Source: Pseudomonas frederiksbergensis
GTDB taxonomy: Bacteria; Pseudomonadota; Gammaproteobacteria; Pseudomonadales; Pseudomonadaceae
Assembly: GCF_001874645.1 (NCBI RefSeq)
Contig: NZ_CP017886.1
Location: 310,001-374,000 of the forward strand
Direction: 5' to 3'
Length of the DNA: 64,000 bases
Numbering within the stretch: the stretch's first letter is position 1; the number at the start of each line of letters is the position of its first letter. This document shows positions 28,268 through 37,280 of the stretch, piece by piece. The position numbers and the translations under genes are program-made. The notes beneath the pieces are model-generated. The model saw nothing but the letters and a program-made list of their open reading frames with translations. It had not been told where the DNA came from and made no database searches.

Positions 28268-28391
28268 GTCTGTTCCCTCACTAAGAAGCGAGCCAAAAGG
28301 ACTATCGCGAAGAGTCTCTCCGGCCAATGTTGTGAAAATGCGATGTCACGTAGTTACCCGAAACGCTGTTGTGAATGACAAGCGAGAAAAT

Positions 28392-28424
28392 AAAAAACGG
28401 GGAAGTCATGCCCTCTCTCCCCCG
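28392..28424 (-). terminator. Terminator of the autotransporter gene
   Basis: Read on the minus strand, a stem with CGGGGGA (28418-28424) and TCCCCG (28398-28403) is followed by TTTTTTA. It lies 12 bp behind the autotransporter stop. Confidence 0.7.
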
Positions 28425-28435
28425 CTGCAGTGCGA

Positions 28436-30643
28436 TCACCAACTATAGCGAGCACCGAAATTGAAACCCCACGGCTGTTCGATCTTGTCACCGTTGCTGT
28501 AATCGACATCAGCGTGTACAGAAACCTTGTCGGTCAGGTTCATGGCGATCCCTGCACCCAATTCGCCACGGGAACCTGAAAGGTCGTTGTTGAACACATT
28601 GTTATTGACTTTGACTTCATTGTTTTTGGCGAACTCATGCACATAAGCGGAACGGATATACGGCTGCACCACTTTGCCTTCACCCAGATTGAAATTGCGC
28701 CCGGCGGTGGCGCCGACCTTGCCCAGCAGTGAGCGAGTGCGATCACCGTCCGCGGCCAGGCCATTGTCCAGATCATAACTTTGCCCCTGAATAGCCACGC
28801 CCGATAACTGAGTGTATGGCTCGACAAAATAGTCGTCGGCCAGTTTGATATGCCGGCCGAATTCCAGAGAAGCACCGATACCGTTATTGTCGTAACTGCC
28901 CTTGGTCTTGCTGCCATCACTGAGTTGTACATCGGCCTTGTTCTGGAAACGGTTGAACTTGAGCACGCCATCAAAGTAATAACCGCTCGGCTCATCCAGC
29001 CAGGTGGTGTACGCACCGACATAGTAACTGTCGACCGTACCGCTGGTGCCATGGCTCAGGTCCAGATCGGATTTGCTATACCCGCCCAGCAAGCCTGCCA
29101 GCCACTGACCATCACCGATTGGCAACGGCGCATCGGCACCAAACGACAGGCCCTGTTGGGTCTGCTGGTAAGCCACACCGGAACTGGCATCGACATCGAA
29201 CTTGTTGCCATAAGCACGAATCCAGCCACCCGCCTTGCCGCCGTCCATCCGTACTTCGCCCATTCGGCTACGCAATGTCGGGAGTTCGCCATACCAGACA
29301 GTGGGCCCCGCATTGAACAACGCCACTGCCGATGCCGCACCAGGGCTGATGACCCGAGATGCGGTGTTCAGGTACCAGTCGTTGCCGCCTTGTTTGATCA
29401 GGTCATAGGAGAAAGCACCCAGGTCTACCGGACCACCGTGCAACGAGAACTGGGCGTCACCCGCCGCGATGTGGATCACCGGGATGGCACCGGCGGCCAC
29501 GGGTTCGGAACCGCTGGCATCGATTGCAACCGAGTGATTGCCGGTCGCGGTGCCGGTGACAGTCAGGGTATCGATCTGACCAAAGTTGGTGTGCATGAAC
29601 AACGTACCGCCGGTGCCCGACAGATTGCCCACCGTCAACTTGAAGAATTCGCCGGGGTTACCGAACTGCACACCACCGCCGTTGAGTGCCAGGTTCGCGA
29701 TGTTGCCATCGCCGACCATCACCCACCGGGCGTCGCTGTTGACGGTCAGCTGGCTGACGTTGTCGAGCTGACCGGTCAGGGTCGCGCGGTTTTGCAGCGT
29801 GATATTCGCGGTCGCACCGGCGTCAGCGACGACATCGCCGACCAGATGGCTGTTATCGACCGTCATGTTGGCCGTCGATACACCGTTGACCTCAAGAATC
29901 TTGCCGTTGCCACCCACCAGGGTGGAACCATTGTTGACCTCGATCGTGGCCAATATCGGCGCCAGACCAAAGTCGTTGACGACAATGGCTGAGCCGGTCT
30001 GACCGATGACATTGGTATCGTTGAGGACCAGTTTTCCTGGATTGCCTACGTTATCGCTGGTGGGCGTAAAGAGAACGCCCTGAGCACCGCCGCTGATTGT
30101 GCTTGCAGTTGCCGATACGGAACCGTTGGCCAACTGAAGCCCCGTACCCGTGGGGTTGGTTGCAGTCACATTGGTTTGAATCAGCGTCAAATCGCTCAAG
30201 TTTCCGGCCAGGACGCCAGTCCTGCCACCGGTAATATTGCTGCCGGTGACCGTTGCTGTGGAGCCGCTCGGGTTGGGTGCGGTGGCGGTGTACCCAAGTG
30301 ACAGAGCTGTCCCGCTTGCGGTGACGTTACTGCCGCTGATGGTTGCGCTGCTGTCCACCAGATCGACAGCGGTGTTGGTCCCGATGGCGGTCGTCGTCGA
30401 GCCGTTGAGTGTCAGTGACGAACCGGGCTCAACTCGTATTTGATTGGTTGTCGCGCCATTGGCGGTCAGGTGGGCATTGTTTATGACCCGATAGTCTTCG
30501 ACGACAGCGCTGCCACCGATCAAGGTGTCGGTGACAATAATTCTTGCCAACGAGTGAGTACTGGTCAGCAACAAGGGCACAAGCGTTATCCACTTGAGGG
30601 AGACCGAAAGAGGGTGTAAAGCAAAAGTCCGTTTAGCGTTCAT
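28436..30643 (-). CDS. Pertactin-like autotransporter (type Va secretion)
   Basis: Self-secreting outer-membrane protein of 735 residues. A signal peptide (about 1-35, SLKWITLVPLLLTSTHSLA) is followed by a beta-helical passenger (about 40-450) rich in Thr/Asn/Gly/Val with many short ladder repeats such as TVTGSNITGG. The barrel (about 455-735) starts near SRMGEVRMDGGKAGGWIRAYG and ends in the aromatic residue W (FNFGARYSW), as needed for barrel assembly. No serine-protease or lipase motif is seen. ATG 30643 is used; an upstream TTG adds only four residues. It probably acts in adhesion or aggregation, inferred from pertactin relatives. Confidence 0.88.
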   Translation of the reverse strand: MNAKRTFALHPLSVSLKWITLVPLLLTSTHSLARIIVTDTLIGGSAVVEDYRVINNAHLTANGATTNQIRVEPGSSLTLNGSTTTAIGTNTAVDLVDSSATISGSNVTASGTALSLGYTATAPNPSGSTATVTGSNITGGRTGVLAGNLSDLTLIQTNVTATNPTGTGLQLANGSVSATASTISGGAQGVLFTPTSDNVGNPGKLVLNDTNVIGQTGSAIVVNDFGLAPILATIEVNNGSTLVGGNGKILEVNGVSTANMTVDNSHLVGDVVADAGATANITLQNRATLTGQLDNVSQLTVNSDARWVMVGDGNIANLALNGGGVQFGNPGEFFKLTVGNLSGTGGTLFMHTNFGQIDTLTVTGTATGNHSVAIDASGSEPVAAGAIPVIHIAAGDAQFSLHGGPVDLGAFSYDLIKQGGNDWYLNTASRVISPGAASAVALFNAGPTVWYGELPTLRSRMGEVRMDGGKAGGWIRAYGNKFDVDASSGVAYQQTQQGLSFGADAPLPIGDGQWLAGLLGGYSKSDLDLSHGTSGTVDSYYVGAYTTWLDEPSGYYFDGVLKFNRFQNKADVQLSDGSKTKGSYDNNGIGASLEFGRHIKLADDYFVEPYTQLSGVAIQGQSYDLDNGLAADGDRTRSLLGKVGATAGRNFNLGEGKVVQPYIRSAYVHEFAKNNEVKVNNNVFNNDLSGSRGELGAGIAMNLTDKVSVHADVDYSNGDKIEQPWGFNFGARYSW

Positions 30644-30788
30644 CAGGCACCGCAATAAAGTTATTAAACATCAAACTCGCCAAACCCTCGGGTCCGGCCC
30701 ATGAAATCAAGGGCGACGAGGCTAGTTAGAAAACTCAGAGGTGTCTGTAGGACTAGTCCCAAGCATCATTGGAAAAACATCATTGAAA

Positions 30789-30814
30789 CAGCAGGAAGGG
30801 CCCCCTTCCTGCTG
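30789..30814 (-). terminator. Hairpin behind the 661-residue Ig-like gene
   Basis: Perfect 11-bp inverted repeat CAGCAGGAAGG (30789-30799) and CCTTCCTGCTG (30804-30814). On the minus strand only TTTCAATG follows, so it is a probable but not textbook terminator. Confidence 0.55.
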
Positions 30815-30830
30815 GTCGAAGTTGATCATG

Positions 30831-32816
30831 TCAAGGTCTGGGTATCACGCAGTGGTCATTACCTGAGCCTGCATCCTCGAACACGCCGATAAGACACTCC
30901 TTCACGTCGGACGCGACCATCTGACCTCGAATATTGATGCCATAGGTCACCTTGCCGAGGCCGGCATTGGAAACACCAGGTACATAGGTGGGTTTTAAAC
31001 ATTTCTCATAGGGGATGAACCAGTCGATGCCGGTTTGTTCTTGTACCTTGCTGACTGTCAGTTCCTCAACAAGGTAAGTCGTCGGAATCTCTGTAACCTT
31101 ATCAACTTTATAGGTGTTCCAAACGGCAACCACCTGCGCGCCTTCTTTCAAGTAATCCGACGTGGGAATACGCACGTACACCCCCCACTTCCCGCTGCCA
31201 TCCTCTCGCAGATGACTGCAATTGATCACTACCGCAGGGACGGTGATCTCCGGAAGGGTGACGACTTCCACCATGACGTTGATCGTTGTGCGCCGCGATT
31301 CCTGTGGGTTGGCAAACCCTGTGTGTGTCAGCGTGTAATGCAGCGGCAAGTTGTCCATTACCGGGACGAGCTTGATATCGTCCCACGGAATAGCCATTGG
31401 AATTTCCTGGGCGGGCGTTTCATTACCCGTTACGACATAGGGGGCGGAGCTGACAGCCTTGCCGTTGTAATAAAGCGTTAACGTGTCGCCAACCACAGGG
31501 GCAGGCGTGGTGAAGAGTTTGATGTGCCCTGTCGCGGGCTTGCCGATATCGGCAATGGTTAATTCTTTATCGCTGCCGCTTGAACTTTCGAATCTGATTA
31601 ACTCCAGTGTAGGGCTAATTGGCTCAGGATTCGGGTTTACCGGCCCAGTGATTGCGAAGTCCGTATTGACGCTGATCTTTCCTGGCGAAGAGGTCGGGTA
31701 ATCACCTCTAAATACTGTGTAGTCCACATCGATAGGCTGCACGTGGGTCGTGGAGGCAAAGTCGTACTCTCTTGCCATATGCAACCACGACACGGGGATT
31801 TTCAGCGGAAATGGACGGTGAGCACCGACAGAAGTTCGAGCCAGATTATTCTTGCCCCACGTGATCACAATCCCGTCATCATCGTCGACCCCTGTATATT
31901 CCTCGATATGTACTTTGGTCGGAAAGGCAGCATCTGCCCGATCAATCAAGCCATCATCTGCCAATGGGACCGTGCAAGCTTTCAAACCACTGGGAAGCTC
32001 CCCAAGGGCAGCCTGCACACTTTTCGGTAAGGACATTTCACTTCGATTGCCCGCCTTGTCGAACAGGAAGTACACAGCGTATTGGATTGCCGACCCTATA
32101 GCCGTTACAAAGCTCGCAGGTACGAGTATTGTCCGGTCCGAGGGCAGCAGATCAAAAAACGCAACCCGCTCGGGAAAGTCCGCCTCGTCTTCCGGCAGAT
32201 CCTTCATCCAGCCGACGGCAACTTTGACAAAATCTTTTTTATCCTCGATGAAATCCGGCACCACACACTTGACACCGCCGTCGCGGGTTAAAACAGCGTC
32301 GGTAATCAAGGGCTCAACGATTTCGATGGGGGCAGGTGTAGCTGGCCTGATCGGGCCGGTTCTGTCGATGGTGACGGGAACTTCAGGTGCCAATCTAGAG
32401 CCGCCGTCGTTCCAGTTAGTGACGGTGTATCTGAATTTGAATGTACCTTCGTAGTTTTTGAAGATCTCGAGGGGAATTACCTTTTTGAGGGGGAAATCGG
32501 CATCGGGCAGGGTATCGCTGTCGGGAATATCCTCCGCAGTACCAATGGGCAGATAGTCACTTGAACTTTCAGGCAGCCACTCCAGAGCCAGCTTGTTCAC
32601 CTGGCCGAACCCGATGGGTGGCCGATCCGACCACAATGGAATCGTGACGTTTATTGCAGCATCAATTTTGCCGATGGGCATCAAACCGTCCGCATCACCG
32701 GGCATCGCGTCCACAATGGTCGCTTCGATGAGCGGATCTGCAGTGAAGAAATTTGCGCGATAGTTGTTTCGCACCTGTTCAGCAGTCAGCTTTTGCTCTT
32801 GGAAGGAACTTGCCAT
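30831..32816 (-). CDS. Large Ig-like repeat protein of unknown function
   Basis: Protein of 661 residues, no signal peptide, no membrane helix, no recognised enzyme motif. It is built from successive beta-rich modules. The first ends EVPVTIDRTGP (about residue 150) and the second has YAVYFLFDKAGNRSEMS (about 245-265), both matching the paralogue at 26789-28267. Later modules contain threonine/valine-rich strands (TGHIKLFTTPAPVVGDTLTLYY). ATG 32816 has GGAGAG about 9 nt upstream. The two paralogues bracket the autotransporter gene on the same strand, each with its own terminator. Function unknown. Confidence 0.77.
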   Translation of the reverse strand: MASSFQEQKLTAEQVRNNYRANFFTADPLIEATIVDAMPGDADGLMPIGKIDAAINVTIPLWSDRPPIGFGQVNKLALEWLPESSSDYLPIGTAEDIPDSDTLPDADFPLKKVIPLEIFKNYEGTFKFRYTVTNWNDGGSRLAPEVPVTIDRTGPIRPATPAPIEIVEPLITDAVLTRDGGVKCVVPDFIEDKKDFVKVAVGWMKDLPEDEADFPERVAFFDLLPSDRTILVPASFVTAIGSAIQYAVYFLFDKAGNRSEMSLPKSVQAALGELPSGLKACTVPLADDGLIDRADAAFPTKVHIEEYTGVDDDDGIVITWGKNNLARTSVGAHRPFPLKIPVSWLHMAREYDFASTTHVQPIDVDYTVFRGDYPTSSPGKISVNTDFAITGPVNPNPEPISPTLELIRFESSSGSDKELTIADIGKPATGHIKLFTTPAPVVGDTLTLYYNGKAVSSAPYVVTGNETPAQEIPMAIPWDDIKLVPVMDNLPLHYTLTHTGFANPQESRRTTINVMVEVVTLPEITVPAVVINCSHLREDGSGKWGVYVRIPTSDYLKEGAQVVAVWNTYKVDKVTEIPTTYLVEELTVSKVQEQTGIDWFIPYEKCLKPTYVPGVSNAGLGKVTYGINIRGQMVASDVKECLIGVFEDAGSGNDHCVIPRP

Positions 32817-32981
32817 CGTTTTCTCTCCGGAACCGTTTGAGTTCGGCCATGAACATTTTCATGGCAATCAAAACTTGTCTGGCAGTTCGACGGATGGCTT
32901 GGATACTGCGTAACCGCCCGGTCGCTCTGCTCGGTCGTAATGACCTGAGCGGATTAAGCACCGGCTTTTGAAAGTGCGATA

Positions 32982-32997
32982 CTGTCAAACTTGACAG
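32982..32997. promoter_or_regulatory. Operator-like palindrome CTGTCAA-AC-TTGACAG
   Basis: Perfect 7-bp inverted repeat with a 2-bp spacer, about 165 bp upstream of the ATG at 32816. Its size suits a dimeric repressor or activator. The TTGACAG half also resembles a -35 element, so promoter overlap is possible. Confidence 0.4.
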
Positions 32998-33271
32998 GTG
33001 GCGATGCATACAGTGAGTACTGGAGAGTCGGGAGAGCATTAGACTCAAGGTAATAAGCCCTGAATTCGAAGGCTGTTGAAAAGACTTGCAGGCAACCCGG
33101 AGCATGTACAGCGAACATCGTCGCAGAGCGTCTGTTTAAACGCGCGCAACGTCACTTCATGAAAACTACAAGGCCTTGCGTCGTTGCGTACGGTTACGCC
33201 AGAATCCGCCGGCTTGTGCGCCTTGGGGCCGCTCGGTAACTTGATTCGCGTCACTGCCCATCAGTGATCGG

Positions 33272-33435
33272 GTTTAGTCGCCCGGCTAAGGTAAAGCGGT
33301 CGTACAAGCATCATCAGTCAGGTATTCGCCTGCGCTTGATGGTAGCTGTGCGCAGGGCGTCCTCGGACGCGCCGGTTTTTGCTTTCCCTACCGGTCGACT
33401 AACCTGCGCTCAGCTGCCACCCCTTTGTTTAGTCG
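33272..33435 (+). promoter_or_regulatory. Repeated GTTTAGTCG motifs and hairpin upstream of DUF6124 gene
   Basis: GTTTAGTCG occurs at 33272-33280 and 33427-33435 in direct orientation, and a near-complement CGACTAAC lies at about 33397-33404. A hairpin GGCGTCC/GGACGC with a GGTTTTT tail lies at about 33356-33380. The arrangement suggests a structured leader RNA or small transcript; it is not a known motif to me. Confidence 0.35.
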
Positions 33436-33471
33436 CGAGTGGTTGCAGCCCTACTCAAAAGGGAAGCATCT

Positions 33472-33831
33472 ATGTTCAAGGTAACGCCAAACCCACCAGA
33501 CACCGATCCGGCCTCCCCATACGAGCCCGATTCAAACAAACTCAACGAGGCCGCCGAGCGCGCCCTCGACTTCCACTTCCCGTCGATTGCCGACATCAAA
33601 GCCACCCCGCGAACACCCTGCACGCTGTTTACCGTCGACCCAGAGGCCACGACCGAAACGCTGATGGTGTATCTGGTCGAGACGCTGGCCTCGGTCGATG
33701 TGATGGTCCATGACCTGGTGGATCATCTGGAGGGGGGGTCGCGCAATGCGCTGCTGGGTATTTCCAACAGCGTGATGCTGGCGGAGATCACGGCGAACCG
33801 GGTGCTCGATCAGATCGACCCGCCGGAGTAG
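33472..33831 (+). CDS. DUF6124 family small protein
   Basis: Protein of 119 residues beginning MFKVTPNPPDTDP, a start I associate with DUF6124 in pseudomonads. A disordered first third is followed by two amphipathic helices (about 62-85 and 88-115, with LMVYLVETLASVDVMVHDL). No membrane helix or catalytic motif. Function is unknown; these proteins are usually small, acidic and found alone. ATG 33472 has GGGAAG 7 nt upstream. A REP-type element follows the stop. Confidence 0.8.
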   Translation: MFKVTPNPPDTDPASPYEPDSNKLNEAAERALDFHFPSIADIKATPRTPCTLFTVDPEATTETLMVYLVETLASVDVMVHDLVDHLEGGSRNALLGISNSVMLAEITANRVLDQIDPPE

Positions 33832-33851
33832 TTACTGACAACGCTCCCCTG

Positions 33852-33983
33852 GTAGCAGCTGGCGAAGCCTGCGTTCGGTTGCGTAGCAACCGTAAACCCT
33901 GAGCATGCGGTCATCCTGGAGGACCGCATTGTCTGATTTTACGACTGCTGCGCAGCCGAACGCAGGCTTCGCCTGCTGCTACA
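33852..33983. repeat. Composite REP element of a second family
   Basis: Inverted arms GTAGCAGCTGGCGAAGCC (33852 on) and the mirror GCAGGCTTCGCCTGCTGC (to about 33980), each extended by a CGTTCGGTTGCG / CGCAGCCGAACG block, enclose a central hairpin ATGCGGTC/GACCGCAT at 33905-33929. It differs from the GATCTTTT-type REPs elsewhere in the window. Confidence 0.75.
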
Positions 33984-33997
33984 GGTTGCGCCAAGGC

Positions 33998-35623
33998 TTA
34001 TATAACGAAGCGCGCCACCATGGCATTCAAATCCACCGCCAGACGCGACAGCTCATGGCTGGCGGCGCTGGTCTGGTTGGCTCCGGCGGCCGATTGGGTG
34101 GCCAGGTCGCGGATGTTCACCAGGTTGCGGTCGACTTCACGCGACACTTGCGCCTGTTCTTCGGACGCGCTGGCGATCACCAGGTTGCGCTCGTTGATCT
34201 GGTGGATCGACTGGGTGATTTGCTCCAGCGCCACGCCGGCCGCACGGGCCAGTTCCAGGGTCGTGTGAGTGCGCTGGTTGCTTTGCTGCATGGAGTCGAC
34301 CGCTTCGCCGGTGCCGTTTTGAATCCCGGCGACCATTTTTTCGATTTCCTGGGTCGATTGCGCAGTGCGATGGGCCAAGGCGCGGACCTCGTCGGCCACC
34401 ACCGCAAAACCGCGTCCGGCTTCACCGGCACGCGCCGCTTCGATGGCCGCGTTGAGCGCCAGCAGGTTGGTCTGCTCGGCAATCGCCCGAATCACGTCCA
34501 GCACCTTGCCGATATCGCGGCCCTGAGTGGCCAGACCTTCAATCATCAGCGAGGTGGTTTGTACGTCATGGGTCATGGTCTGAATGGCGTTAACGGTTTC
34601 CACCACGCGGTCGCGACCTTCACGGGCGGCCTGGGTCGATTGATTGGACGCTTCGGACGTAGAGACGGCATTACGTGCAACCTCTTCCACGGCGGCGGTC
34701 ATTTCATTGACGGCGGTCGCGGCCTGTTCGATTTCGTTGTTCTGCTGTTGCAGGCCGCGCGACGCTTCCTCGGTCACCGCACTGAGTTCCTCTGCGGCAG
34801 CCCCCAGCTGATTCGCGGAACCGGCGATCTGCTCGATGGTTTTGCGCAGGTTGGCCTGCATGGTCGACAAGGCCCCGAGCAAACGCGCCGGTTCGTCCTT
34901 GCCATCGACTTCTATAGGTTTGGCGAGGTTACCGCCGGCAATCGACTCGGCGGCGGCGACGGCGCGGTTCAGTGGTGTGACGATGCTGCGGGTCAGCAGC
35001 CAGGCCAGCAACACCGTCACCAGCGCTGCGATCACCGACACCGCGATGATGCCGTTGGTGGCGTAGGCGTACTGCTCACCGGCCAAGGCGTCGGCCTCGG
35101 TCGCGCCCGCCTCGTTAATGGCGATCAGCTTGCTCAACTGCTCCCCCATCAAATCGGTACCGTCCTTGATACGCGTATTGATCAGGTTGCGTAAATCTTC
35201 GGTTTTGTTCTGCCGCGACAGCTCCATCATCTGGTTTTGCGCTTGCAGATAGCTGTCGAGGGTGGCGGCAAAGGTTTTATACAGCGCCGCTTCTTCCGGG
35301 CCCGCTGGCAGGGCTGCATAGCTCTTTTGAGCTTCTCTGGCCTTGTCAGAGAGTAAAATGACGCGGGTTTCAGCTTCTTGCAACCCGGCCGCGTCGCGGT
35401 TTACCAACACACGGAACGACAGAATGCGCAAGCGCAGGATGTTCTCTGTGATATTCCCAAGGAAGGCGACGCTGGGTAGTTGATTGGTTTCCATGTCGAT
35501 GGATGCCTGACGAATGATCGACATGCGGTTCACGGCAAAGACACCGAGCACGATCACCAACAACGCAATGAAAGCAAATCCGAGGAAAGCTCGAGGCGCG
35601 ATATTCATATTACGTAGGGACAT
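33998..35623 (-). CDS. Methyl-accepting chemotaxis protein with four-helix-bundle sensor
   Basis: Inner-membrane chemoreceptor, 541 residues. TM1 (about 11-33) is followed by a periplasmic helical domain of about 150 residues consistent with the 4HB_MCP class, TM2 (about 190-212), HAMP (to about 265) and a long cytoplasmic coiled coil. The conserved tip [23 protein letters not shown] binds CheA/CheW. ATG 35623 is chosen because [16 protein letters not shown] leads straight into TM1. No C-terminal CheR-tethering pentapeptide is present. The ligand is unknown. Single gene between REP elements. Confidence 0.92.
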   Translation of the reverse strand: MSLRNMNIAPRAFLGFAFIALLVIVLGVFAVNRMSIIRQASIDMETNQLPSVAFLGNITENILRLRILSFRVLVNRDAAGLQEAETRVILLSDKAREAQKSYAALPAGPEEAALYKTFAATLDSYLQAQNQMMELSRQNKTEDLRNLINTRIKDGTDLMGEQLSKLIAINEAGATEADALAGEQYAYATNGIIAVSVIAALVTVLLAWLLTRSIVTPLNRAVAAAESIAGGNLAKPIEVDGKDEPARLLGALSTMQANLRKTIEQIAGSANQLGAAAEELSAVTEEASRGLQQQNNEIEQAATAVNEMTAAVEEVARNAVSTSEASNQSTQAAREGRDRVVETVNAIQTMTHDVQTTSLMIEGLATQGRDIGKVLDVIRAIAEQTNLLALNAAIEAARAGEAGRGFAVVADEVRALAHRTAQSTQEIEKMVAGIQNGTGEAVDSMQQSNQRTHTTLELARAAGVALEQITQSIHQINERNLVIASASEEQAQVSREVDRNLVNIRDLATQSAAGANQTSAASHELSRLAVDLNAMVARFVI

Positions 35624-35846
35624 AGGATGACTCTCGGGGTAGTGAAGTCTTCGAGCATCCTTGCCGTTAACGCTGCCAGGCAGGAGATCACTCCCGGCGG
35701 GCAGGTAGGCGTCATTGTTTTGATCGGTGTGTGCGCCTATACGCTGTATCGGCAGGGCTTTAGGTTTTATGCAGAGTTGAGAGAAATATATTTCTTGATG
35801 TGACAAGTGTTTCAAGGGTGAAACACTTGTCGGGTTTCAGAGGACT

Positions 35847-35943
35847 TTTGTAGAACGACCGAACGCAGTTTGTCAGGTTGAATGCGTTCACCGGTTTTAC
35901 GGTTGCTACGCAACCGAACGCAGGCTTCGCCAGCTGCTACAGG
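35847..35943. repeat. REP element of the CGAACGCAGG family
   Basis: Contains two inverted GAACGCA blocks and the block CGAACGCAGGCTTCGCCAGC ending in GCTACAGG, as in the element at 33852-33983. The left arm is degraded. It lies between the MCP gene and the glycerate kinase stop. Confidence 0.65.
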
Positions 35944-35950
35944 ATTACCG

Positions 35951-37093
35951 TTAACCCTTGCAAACCGCGATGCGCCAGACGCGGGCGATGTCCCGCGCTC
36001 GATCCTGCAACAGACGCGGGGCGTCCGCACAGGCTTGTTCCAGGGTCATCGGCCCAGACGCGAGGGCGAATGCCGCATCCACGCCATGTTCGTACATCTG
36101 CTGATAGCCCTCGCCGAGGGTGCCGGCGATCACGATCACCGGCACGCCCTGCTGCCGGGCGATACGCGCCACGCCAAAGGGTGTCTTGCCGCGCAAGGTC
36201 TGGGCGTCGAAGCGGCCCTCGCCGGTGATTACCAAGTCCGCATCACGTACCGCATCCTCCAGGCCGACCAGATCGGCGACCACTTCCACGCCGGCACGAA
36301 ATTGCGCGCCAAGAAACGCCTTGGCCGCAAACCCCAGACCGCCCGCTGCACCACTGCCCGGCTCTTCGCGCAGATCTTTGCCCAGGGTTTGGGCACAGAG
36401 CCCGGCGAAATGCCCAAGGGCCAGATCCAATTGTTGAACCTGTTCGAGCGATGCGCCTTTTTGCGGGCCGAAAATGGCTGAGGCGCCGTGGGGACCGCAT
36501 AGCGGATTGTTGACGTCGGCGGCGATTTCAAAACGCACAGTGGCCAGACGCGGGTCCCTGTGACTCAGGTCGATCTGCGCCAGGTGCGTCAACGCCAGGC
36601 CACCCGATTTCAATGTTTGCCCCTGGGCATCGAGCAAGCGCACACCCAGCGCCTGCAATGCACCCGCACCGGCGTCGTTGGTGGCGCTGCCGCCGATGGC
36701 CAGGATGATCCGCTGCGCCCCCGCATCGAGCGCGGCGCGGATCAGTTCGCCCGTACCAAACGTGCTGCTGGTGCATGCATCGCGCTGGCCCACCGGCACC
36801 AACTGCAAACCGCTGGCTTCGGCCATTTCGATGATCGCGGTGTGATTGTGGGGCAACCAGCCCCAGTGCGCGTCGACCTGTGTGCCGAGCGGACCCTGTA
36901 CGGTGGCGCTGCGCAGTTCACCCTCGCAGGCAGCGAGAATCGACTCGACCGTCCCTTCCCCGCCGTCGGCCATCGGGCACTTGACCAGCGTCGCGTCCGG
37001 CCAGACCTCGGACAGGCCCAGTGCAATGGCATTGGCCACGGCTTCGGCACTCAGGCTGTCCTTGAACGAATCAGGGGCGATGACGATTTTCAT
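35951..37093 (-). CDS. Glycerate kinase (type II, GarK/GlxK family)
   Basis: Phosphorylates D-glycerate with ATP, 380 residues, normal length. The N-terminus MKIVIAPDSFKDSLSAEAVA and the segments CPMADGGEGTVESI and AIGGSATNDAGAGALQALG are hallmarks of the family. The C-terminal Rossmann-like domain has LVITGEGRFDAQTLRGKTPFGVA. GGAG precedes ATG 37093 by 9 nt. It is read in the same direction as the CdaR-type regulator at 37278 and near the MFS transporter at 38568, so the three probably serve glycerate or sugar-acid use. Whether the product is 2- or 3-phosphoglycerate cannot be read here. Confidence 0.93.
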   Translation of the reverse strand: MKIVIAPDSFKDSLSAEAVANAIALGLSEVWPDATLVKCPMADGGEGTVESILAACEGELRSATVQGPLGTQVDAHWGWLPHNHTAIIEMAEASGLQLVPVGQRDACTSSTFGTGELIRAALDAGAQRIILAIGGSATNDAGAGALQALGVRLLDAQGQTLKSGGLALTHLAQIDLSHRDPRLATVRFEIAADVNNPLCGPHGASAIFGPQKGASLEQVQQLDLALGHFAGLCAQTLGKDLREEPGSGAAGGLGFAAKAFLGAQFRAGVEVVADLVGLEDAVRDADLVITGEGRFDAQTLRGKTPFGVARIARQQGVPVIVIAGTLGEGYQQMYEHGVDAAFALASGPMTLEQACADAPRLLQDRARDIARVWRIAVCKG

Positions 37094-37199
37094 GTGAATT
37101 CTCCAGTTCCAATGGCGCCCATGCTGCCAGTTGACATGAACAATAACGCCGGTCCACTGCACAAGTGCGGCAGGGGTTTATTGTTCATTCTCACAAAAT

Positions 37200-37280
37200 C
37201 AAAAGATCGCAGCCTGCGGCAGCTCCGACGACCGCGTACATACCGATTCCGTAGGAGCTGGCGAAGCCTGCGATCTTTTA
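37200..37280. repeat. REPIN overlapping the cdaR-like stop codon
   Basis: Arms 37200-37229 and 37251-37280. The right arm is the variant GTAGGAGCTGGCGAAGCC. Its end forms the TAA stop (37278-37280) of the regulator gene on the minus strand. Confidence 0.82.

Larger units (their letters stand above)
32817..33471. other. 655-bp intergenic region with operator-like and structured repeats
   Basis: No gene can be supported here. It holds an inverted repeat at 32982-32997 upstream of the Ig-like gene, and between 33272 and 33435 a set of related GTTTAGTCG / CGACTAAC motifs with a GC-rich hairpin and T-run at about 33355-33380. The latter may be a leader or small RNA preceding the DUF6124 gene. Confidence 0.5.

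Noticed and set aside
28850..29992. Plus-strand open frame of 380 codons within the autotransporter gene
   Set aside because: Antisense shadow; the minus strand has signal peptide, passenger and barrel ending in an aromatic residue.
33905..35194. Plus-strand open frame of about 430 codons across the chemoreceptor gene
   Set aside because: It is Gly/Arg/His-rich with no recognisable motif and lies wholly antisense to a clear MCP gene.
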